DNA from: Agromyces cerinus
Lineage (GTDB): Bacteria; Actinomycetota; Actinomycetes; Actinomycetales; Microbacteriaceae
NCBI RefSeq assembly: GCF_016907835.1
Contig: NZ_JAFBCT010000001.1
Coordinates: 248,001-312,000 of the forward strand
Length of the DNA stretch: 64,000 nt
Direction: 5' to 3'
Positions 25,559 through 34,742 of this stretch are shown in pieces (position 1 is the stretch's first letter; the number at the start of each line of letters is the position of its first letter). The notes under the pieces are model-generated. The model saw only the letters and a program-made list of their open reading frames with translations, had not been told where the DNA came from and searched no databases. The position numbers were made by a program, and so were the translations under genes.

Positions 25559-26188
25559 TCACCGCGGCATCCGTTCGCCGACCGGCACCTCGTGCCGCAG
25601 CGTGTTGCCCGGCTGGGCCAGCGGGCACGACCACGAGGGGTCGTAGGCGCACGAGGGGTTGTAGGCGAAGTTGAAGTCGAGGACGAGGGAGTCGGGGTCG
25701 GCACCGGGCCCGAGATCGGCGCCCTTCACGGTGTCGAGCAGGTAGCGCCCGCCGCCGTAGGTGCCACCGGGGACGCCCGCGAGCGTGTCCTTGACGGGCA
25801 CGAAGAGTCCGCCGCCGTAGCCCGTGAGGCGCCACACGTCGAGCGAGCCGAGGTAGGGCACGCGCACCTCGCCGACGAGCGAGAACGGGATCGCCCCGTC
25901 GCTCGCGCTGTCGATGACGAGCCGCATCGGCTCGTCGGGCCGGCGCACCTCGAGCTCGAAGCGCCAGTCGGGGTCGTACCGGGCGACGGTGAGCCCCGTG
26001 AAGCGGGCGCGGTCGTCGGGCAGCAGCGGCGACTGCGGGTGCCCCGCGAAGAGCTCGTCGCGTGCCGACTTCCAGAGTTCGTGGCCGGCCGCGGGGGAGT
26101 GCACGCTGAGCTGGCGCACCCCCGAGTAGAGGCCGAAGACGCGCCGGCGCCAGTCGGCGAGCTGGAGCGCGGCGATCGAGTCGGTCAC
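25559..26188 (-). CDS. DUF1684 family protein
   Basis: 209 aa. Family phrases WRRRVFGLYSGVR, AGHELWKSARDELFAGHPQSPLLPDDR, VPVKDTLAGVPGGTYGGGRYLLDTVKGAD, DFNFAYNPSCAYDPSWSCPLAQPGNTLRHEVPVGER. DUF1684 proteins are cytosolic and of unknown function; the conserved YNPSCAYDPSWSCPLA segment looks like an active or binding site. GTG 26188 overlaps the stop of the SRPBCC gene (GTGA). Confidence 0.88.
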   Translation of the reverse strand: MTDSIAALQLADWRRRVFGLYSGVRQLSVHSPAAGHELWKSARDELFAGHPQSPLLPDDRARFTGLTVARYDPDWRFELEVRRPDEPMRLVIDSASDGAIPFSLVGEVRVPYLGSLDVWRLTGYGGGLFVPVKDTLAGVPGGTYGGGRYLLDTVKGADLGPGADPDSLVLDFNFAYNPSCAYDPSWSCPLAQPGNTLRHEVPVGERMPR

Positions 26189-26730
26189 GATGCCGCCTCC
26201 GTCTCGCCGGCGCTCCCGGCCTTCTGCGTCGCCTCGGCATCGGCCGTGCCGGGCGGGTCGAAGCGCCACGTCGGGGCGAGCTGTCGCAACCGCATGCCGC
26301 GCCACTGCCAGAACGCCCACGTCGGGTACCAGGCGAGCGCGTCGAGCGCCCCGGCCCTCGCGAGCAGTTGGTCGCGATAGAGGGTGCGCCCGTCGGGCAG
26401 TGCCGAGACGGCCATGCGGTGGTCCCAGGCGTCGAAGGCGGAGAACACGCCGGTCTCGGCCCCGCCTCCGTCGCGCAGCATGCGCACCCCGTCGGGCAGG
26501 CCGCCCGGGCTCGTCAGGTCGACGCGCTCCTGACCGGCCGGGAACCGGCGGAAGGCGAGCACCCGCAGCCGGTGCTGCCCGTCCGGCCACGTCGTCGGCA
26601 GGCCGCCGGGCTCGAGCGACTCGAAGTCGAGCCACGGCGCGACCACCTCGCGCAGCACCGCCGGACTCCGCAGCGCCCGCCACGCGGCATCCGGTGTGCA
26701 GTCGAGCGTGAGTTTCAGGAGCACCCGCAT
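26185..26730 (-). CDS. SRPBCC (START-like) protein
   Basis: 181 aa. Opening MRVLLKLTLDCTPDAAWRALRSPAVLREVVAPWLDFESL is the typical SRPBCC start, forming a hydrophobic ligand pocket; ligand unknown. ATG 26730 is chosen over 26799 because TACTTT and 6 nt precede it (leaderless). Coupled to the DUF1684 gene by GTGA, so the two may act together. Confidence 0.82.
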   Translation of the reverse strand: MRVLLKLTLDCTPDAAWRALRSPAVLREVVAPWLDFESLEPGGLPTTWPDGQHRLRVLAFRRFPAGQERVDLTSPGGLPDGVRMLRDGGGAETGVFSAFDAWDHRMAVSALPDGRTLYRDQLLARAGALDALAWYPTWAFWQWRGMRLRQLAPTWRFDPPGTADAEATQKAGSAGETEAAS

Positions 26731-26831
26731 GAACCGAAAGTAGTGCTGCCGGATGCCGCAGCCAAGCGCCGCGCCGGATTCGAAGCGGGTACTCGGCATG
26801 CCCGGAACCCCGAACGCCTAGACTCCGGCAC

Positions 26832-28085
26832 ATGCCCGACGGACTCTGGTGGTTGCCCTCCCTCCTCGTCTTCGCTGCTGCGACGGCGGCGCTCATCGGC
26901 GGAGTCGTGGCGCTGCGACGAGGCGGCGCCCGTCGCGAACGTTCCGCGCTCGCCGCAGGCGCAGCGGCGGAGGTGCGGGCGAAGGGGCTCATCGTGCAGG
27001 CCGACAACGCCGTGCGCGACGCCGAACGCGAGCTCGCGTTCGCCGAGGCGCAGTTCGGCGCCGACGCGTCGGGCGCATTGCGAGGGGCGATCGACTCGGC
27101 GCGCGCGTGGATGCGCGAGGCGTTCATCCTGCAGCAGCGCCTCGACGATGCCGAGGCGGACACCTCGGCCGAGCGGCGCAACTGGACCGCGCGCATCGAG
27201 GGACTCTGCACCTCGGCGATCGGTGCGCTCGACGACGCCGAATCCGCGATCGCCGGCCGCCGCCGCACCGAACGGGGCGCGCAGGCCGAACTGCCGGCCC
27301 TGCGCGCGCAGGCCGACCGGCTCGCCCGACGTCGCGTCGAGGCCGAGGCCATGCTCGGCCGCCTCGCCACCCGCTTCGCGGAATCGGCGCTCGCCACGGC
27401 GCGTGGCGCAGAGACCCGCGTCGATGCCGCGCTCGCCGCCGTCACGGCCTCGCTCGACGAGGCCGAGGCGAACCTCGCCGGCTCGGAGCCCGCTGCCCAC
27501 CTGCTCGGCGCGGCCGCCGACGGGCTCGCACGAGCGGGCCGCGACCTCGACGAGATCGATGCGCTCGAGCTGGCGCTCGCGAAGGCGCAGGCGGATGCCT
27601 CGGAGGAGGCCGCCGCGCTCGACCGCGAGCTCGTGGCGGCGAGGCGGCAGCGCGACGCCCAGGAGGACGCCGACGCCGCCGAGGCACTCGGCGCGGCGAT
27701 CGGCACGGGATCGGCCGCGATGGCGGATCGCGCCGCGCTCGCCGGAGACCCGTTCACCGACCGCGATCGGCTGCGCGCGTGCCGCGACCGCCTCGAGGTG
27801 GCCCGCGCCGCCGCTCGCAACGCGCAGGGCCGGCTCGACGGCGCCCGCGGCGCACTCGGCGGGGCCATCGCGATCGCCGAGAGCCAGCTGCGCGTGGCGC
27901 GGGCGGCGATCGAGCGCGGCGGTCACCCCGTGGGCGCCGACGCGCGCACCCGACTGGCCGAGGCCGAGCGCCAACTCGTGATCGCCCACCAGGAGGCCGA
28001 CCCGGTCGCCGCGCTCGACGCGGCACGGCGGGCGACGTCGCGCGCCAGCGACGCCGAGGCGCTCGCGCTCTACCGCGGCTACTGA
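26832..28085 (+). CDS. Membrane-anchored coiled-coil protein
   Basis: 417 aa. One N-terminal transmembrane helix (about 5-28), then about 380 residues of nearly unbroken Ala/Arg/Glu/Leu-rich heptads without cysteine-rich or enzymatic motifs (one free Cys in IEGLCTSAIG). It resembles the long helical part of actinobacterial TPM-domain proteins, but no TPM domain is present. Leaderless: TAGACT and 7 nt. It is divergent from the SRPBCC gene. Function unknown. Confidence 0.75.
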   Translation: MPDGLWWLPSLLVFAAATAALIGGVVALRRGGARRERSALAAGAAAEVRAKGLIVQADNAVRDAERELAFAEAQFGADASGALRGAIDSARAWMREAFILQQRLDDAEADTSAERRNWTARIEGLCTSAIGALDDAESAIAGRRRTERGAQAELPALRAQADRLARRRVEAEAMLGRLATRFAESALATARGAETRVDAALAAVTASLDEAEANLAGSEPAAHLLGAAADGLARAGRDLDEIDALELALAKAQADASEEAAALDRELVAARRQRDAQEDADAAEALGAAIGTGSAAMADRAALAGDPFTDRDRLRACRDRLEVARAAARNAQGRLDGARGALGGAIAIAESQLRVARAAIERGGHPVGADARTRLAEAERQLVIAHQEADPVAALDAARRATSRASDAEALALYRGY

Positions 28086-28139
28086 CGTGGCGTCGGCTCG
28101 TCGACGTGGGGCGACGTGCCCACCGGATAGCCTGTGCGG

Positions 28140-28712
28140 GTGAACGAGCCGAGCCCCGATCCCGCTGCGCAATCCAAGTACCAGGTGCGATTCGACTGGG
28201 GGCGGCGCGGTGCCGAGCGCATCGCCCCGGGAGTGCACCTCCTCGTCTGGGTCGACGTGCTGCCCGGTACCGGGTCGTTGCCGCACGCGACGGTCGTCGG
28301 CCTGGCGCCTCACCGGGCGGCCGTGCTCGAGTCGGGTCTCGTCGACGCATCGGCGACCGCACGATGGATCCTCGCCGAGCAGGAGCGTCTCGGGGAGCGG
28401 GCGTTCATCGCCGTCGTGGCCGCCGGCGATGCCGAATCGGGCTTCTCGGCCGACGACCTGCTCGGCGCCGGTGCGGTGATCGACGCCCTCGCGGCGCTCG
28501 GCATCGATGACACCTCGCCCGAGGCGGCGGTCGCCGCTTCGGCGTTCGGCGGACTCCGCCGGGCTGTGCGTCACCTGACGTCGGCGTCGGCGCCCGGTCG
28601 TGGTGCGGTGGCAGCGGGCATGAGCATCGGCGAGCTGCACGATGCCGCGACGCTCGATGCGAACGACACGGCGCGGGTGCTCAGAGCCGGAGCCGGGGCA
28701 TCCGTCGACTGA
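28140..28712 (+). CDS. 2-phosphosulfolactate phosphatase family protein (ComB-like)
   Basis: 190 aa. YQVRFDWGRRGAERIAPGVHLLVWVDVL at the start and FGGLRRAVRHLTSASAPGRGAVAAGMSIGELHDAATLDANDTARVL near the end follow the ComB layout. The fold hydrolyses a phosphate ester in coenzyme M synthesis in archaea. In actinobacteria the reaction is unproven. GTG 28140 follows TAGCCT with a 6-nt spacer (leaderless). Confidence 0.66.
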   Translation: MNEPSPDPAAQSKYQVRFDWGRRGAERIAPGVHLLVWVDVLPGTGSLPHATVVGLAPHRAAVLESGLVDASATARWILAEQERLGERAFIAVVAAGDAESGFSADDLLGAGAVIDALAALGIDDTSPEAAVAASAFGGLRRAVRHLTSASAPGRGAVAAGMSIGELHDAATLDANDTARVLRAGAGASVD

Positions 28713-28716
28713 GGCT

Positions 28717-29328
28717 TCAGGCCGCCGCGCGCTCCGCCTTGCGAGCCCGGTGCGCGCGCACCTTCGCGCGGTTGCCGCAGCGCTGCATGGAGCACCAGCG
28801 ACGGCTCGCGGCCCGCGACGTGTCGAGGTAGACGACGTCGCAGTCGGCGCCCGAGCAGCAGCGCACGCGCTCGGTGTTGTCGGGCGAGAAGAGGTCGACG
28901 GCGTCGCGTGCGATCGTCGAGAGCGCCTGCGCCACGGTCTGCACCGATCGCCCCGCCTGACGGGTGCCGCCCGCGAGGGTGGGAGGCACGTCGGGCGTCG
29001 CCGCGTAGAGGTTCACGAGGTCGATGTCGGCCGGGCGCACCGGCTCGTCGTCGCTCACGGCGACCGCCATGCGGCTGATCGCGTCGCGCAATGCGATCGC
29101 GTCGAAGAGGTCGCGCGAGCGCGCCGCGCCGACAGCGACGGGGAAGCGCTCGTGGAGCCAGTGCGTGAGATCGTCGGGCGCATGCAGCTGCTCGTCGGTG
29201 CGGAGTCCGCCGAGCTGGCCGGTGTAGGCGAAATCGAGCGCGAACGAACCCGAATCGAACCACCAGCGAACGCCCTCGGCGGTGGTGAACCACTGCCCGA
29301 CGGGTATCGAGACGGTTGAGACGGGCAC
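28717..29328 (-). CDS. CGNR zinc-finger / ABATE domain protein (putative regulator)
   Basis: 203 aa. N-terminal ABATE-like domain (FDSGSFALDFAYTGQLGG ... ERFPVAVGAARSRDLFDAIALRDAISRM). C-terminal zinc finger RVRCCSGADCDVVYLDTSRAASRRWCSMQRCGNRAKVRAHRAR contains the diagnostic CGNR. These proteins are thought to regulate transcription in response to small molecules. Leaderless: TAGATT and 6 nt precede GTG 29328. It is convergent with the ComB-like gene (4 nt apart). Confidence 0.9.
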   Translation of the reverse strand: MPVSTVSIPVGQWFTTAEGVRWWFDSGSFALDFAYTGQLGGLRTDEQLHAPDDLTHWLHERFPVAVGAARSRDLFDAIALRDAISRMAVAVSDDEPVRPADIDLVNLYAATPDVPPTLAGGTRQAGRSVQTVAQALSTIARDAVDLFSPDNTERVRCCSGADCDVVYLDTSRAASRRWCSMQRCGNRAKVRAHRARKAERAAA

Positions 29329-29409
29329 GCCACCAATCTAGCCGGTGCCGGCGGGGGCTTCCGACGATGTGACGGAGCGCACGGCGTGCATGCGTGCCCC
29401 GGCATATCT

Positions 29410-29907
29410 TCAGCCGCTCGCGGCGCTCGCTGCCCGGCGGCGCACGGCCGCGGTGATCTCGCGTCGACGCCACACGATGAGGTTGGCCCGGTCGAATCCG
29501 CGTCGGCACAGGCCGCAGCTCAGCTGGCGCTGCGGCTCGCGGTATCGGAAGTGCTCGTGGCCGGCCGGGCATCGCCCGATCCACGGTGCAAGCTCGTGCG
29601 CGACCTCGCCGTCGTGCGTGCGCCGGCCGACGTAGCCGAGGTCGGCGGCGACCGACGCCCATTTCGGCCCGTGCCCGGCTCGCGGGCCGGCGAGCGCGTG
29701 GGCCACCTCGTGCAGCAGGATCTGGTGGATCTCGTCGTCGTCGTAGCGGGCGGCGAGGTAGCGCGACACCGAGATGCGCTTCTCGGTGTAGTTGCAGAGG
29801 CCGGCGCGCTTCTTCGCGTTGTCGAACTCGAAGCTCCACGTGGCGGCGTCGAGATGGAGCACGATGAGGGCTTCGGCCCACCGTCTCACCCGCTCGAGAT
29901 CCGCCAT
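29410..29907 (-). CDS. SprT-like zinc metalloprotease
   Basis: 165 aa. HEVAHALAGPRAGHGPKW provides the HExxH zinc site (about 66-70) with a third ligand further on. GRCPAGHEHFRYREPQRQLSCGLCRRGF is the C-terminal zinc ribbon of SprT/SPRTN proteins. Human SPRTN degrades DNA-protein crosslinks; the bacterial role is not settled. Leaderless: TATTCT and 7 nt precede ATG 29907. Confidence 0.88.
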   Translation of the reverse strand: MADLERVRRWAEALIVLHLDAATWSFEFDNAKKRAGLCNYTEKRISVSRYLAARYDDDEIHQILLHEVAHALAGPRAGHGPKWASVAADLGYVGRRTHDGEVAHELAPWIGRCPAGHEHFRYREPQRQLSCGLCRRGFDRANLIVWRRREITAAVRRRAASAASG

Positions 29908-29990
29908 GGAACTGAGAATAGCCCCGACGGGTGTCATGGGGGGAGGAACCGGCGACCCCCGATCGGGTGGCGGATCCGCGGGCGCTGCGG

Positions 29991-31226
29991 TCAGCCCGCA
30001 GGCGCGAGCGGCACCCGGTAGAGCCGGTCGTCGCCCGCACTCGGGGAGCCGCGTCCATCGGTGTTGTTCGTGATGAGCCACAGGGTTCCGTCGGGGGCGG
30101 CTGCGACGTCGCGGATGCGGCCGAGGTCGCCCGCGAACCAGGACGCCGACTCGAGCGCACCGCCGGTGGTCGCTGGCGCGATCGTCCAGACGCGCTCCCC
30201 GCGCAGGGCCGCGAGGAAGAGCGTGTCGCCGATCACCGCGAGCCCGCTCGGGCTCGCCTCCGACGTCGACCACTGCATCACGGGGTCGACGAATCGAGGG
30301 TCGCCGGCCACTCCCTCGACGACGGGCCAGCCGTAGTTCGCGCCGCGCGAGATGCGGTTCAGCTCGTCCCAGGTGTTCTGCCCGAACTCGGCGGCCCAGA
30401 GCCCTCCGTTCGCATCCCAGGCGATGCCCTGCGGGTTGCGGTGCCCGAGCGACCACACAGCGTTGCCGAACGGATTGCCCGGCGCGGCGGCACCGTCGGG
30501 CGTCACCCGCAGGATCTTCCCCGACAGCGAACCCGGGTCCTGCGCGGCATCCCGGTTGCCCGCGTCCCCGCTCGTGACGTAGAGCAGGCCGTCGGGTCCG
30601 AAGGCGATGCGGCCGCCGTTGTGGTTCGCCCCGCCGCGGGGGATGCCGGTGAGCACGGGTTCGGGGCCGCCGAGCGAGAGCGAGCCGGGGGTGCCGGTGA
30701 GGGGCATCCGCACGACCCGGTTGTCGGAATCGGCCGTGTGGTACGCGTAGACCCGATCGGGGCGCTCGCCGTCGCCCGGCAGGAACGCGATGCCGAGCAG
30801 CCCGCCCTCGCCGCCGGCCGCGACGCCGGGCACGGTGCCCGCCACCCGATGCGAACCGTCGGGCAGCACCTCGACGATGTCGCCGCGATCGCGTTCGCTG
30901 ACGAGCACGCCGCCGTTCGGCAGCACGAGGATCGACCACGGCGCGTCGAGCTCGGCGGCGATCGGCTCGGGGGCGCCCGACGGCGTCAGCACGGGCGGCG
31001 GGGGCACGGGAGTCGCGGGCGGCGCCGTCGACGGCGGCGCCGAGCTCGGCAGGGGCGTCGGGGTCGGCAGCGGGGGAGAAGGGGTGCACGCCGCGAGCAC
31101 GACGAGCGAAACCGAGATCAGCAGGCCGGCAGCGGATGCCGCGCGCCCGACGGGTCGCCGTCGTCGCCGAGGCGCGCCGATGCCGGCGTCGACCTCGTCG
31201 CCGAGTCGAACCCGAGTGCGCGCCAT
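29991..31226 (-). CDS. Lipoprotein, PQQ-dependent sugar (glucose/sorbosone-type) dehydrogenase
   Basis: 411 aa. A basic N-terminus is followed by a hydrophobic segment with lipobox LAAC (Cys near 46), then a Pro/Ser/Thr spacer and a six-bladed beta-propeller (about 85-411). Active-site-like elements are EGGLLGIAFLPG, GGANHNGGRIAFGPDGLLYVTSGD, GHRNPQGIAWD and GANYGWPVVEG. Members oxidise aldoses at the cell surface with PQQ; some bind other ligands. GAGGAGG precedes ATG 31226. No PQQ synthesis genes lie in the window. Confidence 0.9.
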   Translation of the reverse strand: MARTRVRLGDEVDAGIGAPRRRRRPVGRAASAAGLLISVSLVVLAACTPSPPLPTPTPLPSSAPPSTAPPATPVPPPPVLTPSGAPEPIAAELDAPWSILVLPNGGVLVSERDRGDIVEVLPDGSHRVAGTVPGVAAGGEGGLLGIAFLPGDGERPDRVYAYHTADSDNRVVRMPLTGTPGSLSLGGPEPVLTGIPRGGANHNGGRIAFGPDGLLYVTSGDAGNRDAAQDPGSLSGKILRVTPDGAAAPGNPFGNAVWSLGHRNPQGIAWDANGGLWAAEFGQNTWDELNRISRGANYGWPVVEGVAGDPRFVDPVMQWSTSEASPSGLAVIGDTLFLAALRGERVWTIAPATTGGALESASWFAGDLGRIRDVAAAPDGTLWLITNNTDGRGSPSAGDDRLYRVPLAPAG

Positions 31227-31275
31227 CCCGTCCTCCTCACCCCAGTGTGCCCCGAGTGCGCGCCAGAATGGGAGC

Positions 31276-32052
31276 ATGCCCGCCGTGAACGATGCGAACA
31301 GCGTCGACCTGAACAGCGACCTCGGAGAGTCCTTCGGGTCGTGGCGACTCGGCGACGACGCGGCGATGTTCGCCCTCGTGTCGAGCGCCAACGTCGCCTG
31401 CGGGTTCCACGCGGGCGACCCGGTGACGATGCTCGCGAGCGCTCGCCTCGCGGCGCACCACGGCGTCGCACTCGGCGCGCACCCCGGCTATCGCGATCTC
31501 GCCGGCTTCGGTCGGCGCGACCTCGACACGAGTCCGGCGGAGGTCGCCGCCGAACTCCTCGCCCAGCTCGGCGCACTCGACGGCGTCGCCCGCGCAGCCG
31601 GCACCCGGGTGCGCTACGTCAAGGCGCACGGCGCGCTCTATCACCGGCTCGCGGCGGACGAATCGGCCGCCCACGCCTTCGTCGAGGCAGTCGCCGCCTT
31701 CGATCCAGCGCTCACCGTGCTCGGGCAGCCGTCGGGCGCGATCGCCAGGGCGGCGGATGCCGCGGGCCTCCGCTACGCCCGCGAGGCATTCGTCGACCGG
31801 GGCTACGTCGCCGACGGCTCCCTCGTGCCCCGAGGGGAGCCGGGCGCCGTGGTCGACGATCCCGCCGCGGCATCCGATCGGGCCCTCGAGATCGCCGAGA
31901 CCGGCGGCATCACCGCCGACGACGGCAGTCGGGTCGAGCTGGGCGCCGACTCGTTGTGCCTGCACGGCGACACTCCCGGCGCCGTCGCGATCGCACGGGC
32001 GGTGCGCATCGCGCTCGAGCGGGCCGGGTTCGAGATCGAGGCGTTCGCGTGA
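31276..32052 (+). CDS. pxpA: 5-oxoprolinase subunit PxpA (LamB/YcsF)
   Basis: 258 aa. With PxpB and PxpC it hydrolyses 5-oxoproline to glutamate using ATP. Family signature DLNSDLGESFGSWRLGDDAAMFALVSSANVACGFHAGDP (about 10-50), then ALGAHPGYRDLAGFGRR, VRYVKAHGALYH and LCLHGDTPGAV. CAGAAT lies 6 nt before ATG 31276. The stop overlaps the pxpB GTG (GTGA). Confidence 0.96.
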   Translation: MPAVNDANSVDLNSDLGESFGSWRLGDDAAMFALVSSANVACGFHAGDPVTMLASARLAAHHGVALGAHPGYRDLAGFGRRDLDTSPAEVAAELLAQLGALDGVARAAGTRVRYVKAHGALYHRLAADESAAHAFVEAVAAFDPALTVLGQPSGAIARAADAAGLRYAREAFVDRGYVADGSLVPRGEPGAVVDDPAAASDRALEIAETGGITADDGSRVELGADSLCLHGDTPGAVAIARAVRIALERAGFEIEAFA

Positions 32053-32681
32053 GCCGCCGCCTGCTGCCGAGCGGCGACGCCGCCCTGCTCGTGGAGTGCG
32101 ACAGTCTCGACGAGGTGCTGGCACTGCACGATGCGCTCGCGGCCGAGCCGCCGGCCGGTCTCGTCGAGCTCGTGCCAGCGGCGCGCACGATCCTCGTCGC
32201 CGTCGACCCGGACCGACTGCCGCTCGAGTCGGCCGCGACCTGGGTGCGGCGCATCCCGGCCGAGGCCGCGGCCCGCAGGTCGGGCCACGTCGCCGAGGAG
32301 GTGACCGTCGACGTCGTGTACGACGGCGACGACCTGGCGAGCGCTGCCGCACTCCTCGGCGTCTCCACCGAGGCGCTCGTCGCCCGGCATCAGGCCGTGG
32401 AATGGCGGGTCGCGTTCATCGGCTTCGCGCCGGGGTTCGGCTACCTCGTGAGCGACGACTGGCCGTTCGAGGTGCCGCGGCTCGATGCACCGCGCCCCCG
32501 AGTGCCCTCGGGGGCCGTCGCGCTCGCCGGGGCCTTCGCCGGGGTCTACCCGCGTCAGAGTCCGGGCGGCTGGCGGCTCATCGGTCGCACGGATGCGCCG
32601 CTCTGGGATCCCGCCGCGGCGTCGCCGGCGCTCTTCGCGCCGGGGCGTCGCGTTCGCTTCAGGGATTCCGGTCGGTCATGA
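32049..32681 (+). CDS. pxpB: 5-oxoprolinase subunit PxpB
   Basis: 210 aa, allophanate hydrolase subunit 1/KipI-like. Cyclophilin-like core: VDVVYDGDDLASAAALLGVSTEALVARHQAVEWRVAFIGFAPGFGYLVSDDWPFEVPRLDAPRPRVPSGAVALAGAFAGVYPRQSPGGWRLIGRTDAPLWDP is near-canonical. Starts at GTG in a GTGA overlap with pxpA. The last codons (DSGRS) and stop lie in a 62-bp duplicated segment. Confidence 0.95.
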   Translation: MSRRLLPSGDAALLVECDSLDEVLALHDALAAEPPAGLVELVPAARTILVAVDPDRLPLESAATWVRRIPAEAAARRSGHVAEEVTVDVVYDGDDLASAAALLGVSTEALVARHQAVEWRVAFIGFAPGFGYLVSDDWPFEVPRLDAPRPRVPSGAVALAGAFAGVYPRQSPGGWRLIGRTDAPLWDPAAASPALFAPGRRVRFRDSGRS

Positions 32682-32787
32682 GTCACCTGACGGTCGAGGC
32701 GCCGGGTGCGCTCGCATTCGTGGAAGATTCCGGTCGGTCATGAGTCGCCTGACGGTCGAGGCGCCGGGCGCGCTCGCGCTGGTCGAA
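32664..32787 (+). repeat. 62-bp tandem duplication across the pxpB/pxpC junction
   Basis: Copies 32664-32725 and 32726-32787 differ at 6 of 62 positions. Each holds the end of pxpB, the ATGA stop/start overlap and the first about 15 codons of pxpC. The period is 2 modulo 3, so the extra start opens a short frame that stops at the next ATGA. Confidence 0.93.
32678..32743 (+). CDS. 21-codon minicistron between pxpB and pxpC
   Basis: A duplicated pxpC start. The frame begins [17 protein letters not shown], against [17 protein letters not shown] in pxpC, and ends DSGRS like pxpB. Its ATG overlaps the pxpB stop and its TGA overlaps the pxpC ATG, so coupling runs pxpB, minicistron, pxpC. Four of six nucleotide differences from the pxpC copy are silent, which hints that the frame may still be read. 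Confidence 0.45.
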   Translation: MSHLTVEAPGALAFVEDSGRS

Positions 32788-33600
32788 GACCTGGGCAGGC
32801 CCGGGCTCGCGCACCTCGGGGTCGCGAGGTCGGGCGCGCTCGATCGGGCGGCCCTCGCCCTCGCGAACCGGCTCGTCGGCAATCCCGACGGCGCCGCGGG
32901 GCTCGAGATCCTGATGGGCGGGTTCCATGCCCGATTCGATGAGGAGACCTGGGTCGCCGTCACGGGTGCGTGGGGCCGCGTGACCCTCGCCGGCCGGCCG
33001 CTCGCGCCGTACACCGCCGGTCGCGCGGTCGCGGGGGCGGTGCTCGAGATCGGCCCGGCCGAACGCGGAGCGCGGTACCTGCTCGCGGTGCGCGGCGGCG
33101 TCGACGAGCCGGCGGAGCTCGGCTCACGGTCGCGCGACACGCTCTCGGCGATCGGCCCGGCACCACTGGCGACGGGGCGCGTGCTCGAGATCGGCGCGGC
33201 GCCCGCGGCATCCGTCCCCCTGCTCGATCGCGAGGCCGCCTTCCCGCCGCCCACCGGCGCGGTGACGCTCTCGCTGCTGCCCGGGCCGCGAACCGATTGG
33301 TTCACGGATGCCGCGCGGACCGCGCTCTTCGACGCGACGTGGCGCTTCTCGGAGCAGGCCGACCGGGTCGGCGCCCGGCTCGTCGGCCCGGCGCTCGAGC
33401 GGCGGGTGGCCGGCGAGCTCGCGAGCGAGGCCACCGTGCCGGGCTCGATCCAGGTCGCGGGCGACGGCCGGCCGACGATCCTGCTCGCCGACCGCCCGGT
33501 CACCGGCGGCTATCCCGTCATCGCGATCGTCGCGCCGGCCTCGCTCGATGCGGTCGCGCAGCTCCGCCCCGGCCAGGAGGTGCGGTTCCGGCACGCGTGA
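32740..33600 (+). CDS. pxpC: 5-oxoprolinase subunit PxpC
   Basis: 286 aa, allophanate hydrolase subunit 2/KipA-like. [87 protein letters not shown] and [22 protein letters not shown] mark the family. ATG 32740 is the second copy of a duplicated start; the first opens only a minicistron. Last gene of the operon. Confidence 0.95.
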   Translation: MSRLTVEAPGALALVEDLGRPGLAHLGVARSGALDRAALALANRLVGNPDGAAGLEILMGGFHARFDEETWVAVTGAWGRVTLAGRPLAPYTAGRAVAGAVLEIGPAERGARYLLAVRGGVDEPAELGSRSRDTLSAIGPAPLATGRVLEIGAAPAASVPLLDREAAFPPPTGAVTLSLLPGPRTDWFTDAARTALFDATWRFSEQADRVGARLVGPALERRVAGELASEATVPGSIQVAGDGRPTILLADRPVTGGYPVIAIVAPASLDAVAQLRPGQEVRFRHA

Positions 33601-33671
33601 GCCCCTTCGTCGACGGCGCGTGTAGCGTCGTGGAGGCGTCGAACGCGCGACCCAGCACCGAGGAGATCGAG

Positions 33672-34724
33672 ATGACGGCCGTCACCACCTACGCCTACGC
33701 AGCGCCGAGCGAGGCAGCCCCGCTCGAGCGCACCCGGATCGAGCGCCGCGCACTCGGACCGCACGATGTGCGCATCGACATCGCGTACGCCGGCATCTGC
33801 CACTCCGACATCCATACCGTCCGCGGCGACTGGGGGTCGCAGCACTACCCCCTCGCCCCCGGTCATGAGATCACCGGCACCGTCGCCGAGACCGGCGAAG
33901 CGGTGACGAGGCACGCCGTGGGCGACCGGGTCGGCGTGGGCTGCATGGTGAACTCGTGCGGGCAGTGCCGCAACTGCCTGCGCGGCGACGAGCAGTTCTG
34001 CGTGAAGGGTCCGGTCTTCACATATGGCAGCGCCGACCGCGACGGCACCGTCACCCAGGGCGGCTACTCCGAGCAGGTCGTGGTGACCGAGTCGTTCGTG
34101 GTGCGCATCCCCGACGCCCTCGCCCTCGATGTCGCAGCACCCCTGCTGTGCGCCGGCATCACCACCTACTCACCGCTGCGCCGTTGGAAGGTCGGCCCCG
34201 GCACGCGCGTCGCGGTCGTCGGGCTCGGCGGCCTCGGGCACATGGGCGTGCAGTTCGCGCACGCACTCGGTGCGGAGGTGACGGTGCTGTCCCAGACACT
34301 GGGTAAGAAGGATGACGGGCTGCGCCTCGGCGCCGACCACTACCGCGCGACCTCCGACCCGGCGACGTTCACCGAACTCCGCGGCTCGTTCGACGTCATC
34401 CTCAACACGGTCAGCGCCGTGATCGACCTCGACGCGTACCTGTCGCTCCTCGACGCCGGCGCGGCGATGGTGTGCGTCGGCGCGCCCGGAGAGCCGCTCG
34501 AGGTCGGCGTGATGTCGCTCATCGGTGGCAACAAGACCCTGGCCGGCTCCAACATCGGCGGCATCCGCGAAACGCAGGAGATGCTCGACTTCTGCGCGGA
34601 GCACGGCCTCGGCGCCGAGATCGAGGTGATCCCGGCATCGGAGATCAACACCGCCTACGAGCGCGTGCTCGCATCCGACGTGCGGTACCGCTTCGTCATC
34701 GACGCAGCCACCTTCCGCGACTGA
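33672..34724 (+). CDS. Zinc-dependent NAD(P) alcohol dehydrogenase (CAD/YahK type)
   Basis: 350 aa medium-chain dehydrogenase. Catalytic zinc ligands in [16 protein letters not shown] and the later cysteine in [14 protein letters not shown]. The structural zinc is held by [16 protein letters not shown]. Rossmann motif [13 protein letters not shown] (about 178-190). This is the cinnamyl-alcohol/YahK-like group that reduces broad aldehydes. AGGAG lies 6 nt before ATG 33672; TAGCGT about 50 nt upstream is a possible -10. Confidence 0.95.
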   Translation: MTAVTTYAYAAPSEAAPLERTRIERRALGPHDVRIDIAYAGICHSDIHTVRGDWGSQHYPLAPGHEITGTVAETGEAVTRHAVGDRVGVGCMVNSCGQCRNCLRGDEQFCVKGPVFTYGSADRDGTVTQGGYSEQVVVTESFVVRIPDALALDVAAPLLCAGITTYSPLRRWKVGPGTRVAVVGLGGLGHMGVQFAHALGAEVTVLSQTLGKKDDGLRLGADHYRATSDPATFTELRGSFDVILNTVSAVIDLDAYLSLLDAGAAMVCVGAPGEPLEVGVMSLIGGNKTLAGSNIGGIRETQEMLDFCAEHGLGAEIEVIPASEINTAYERVLASDVRYRFVIDAATFRD

Positions 34725-34742
34725 GCGGCGGGTGCGCGCGCA

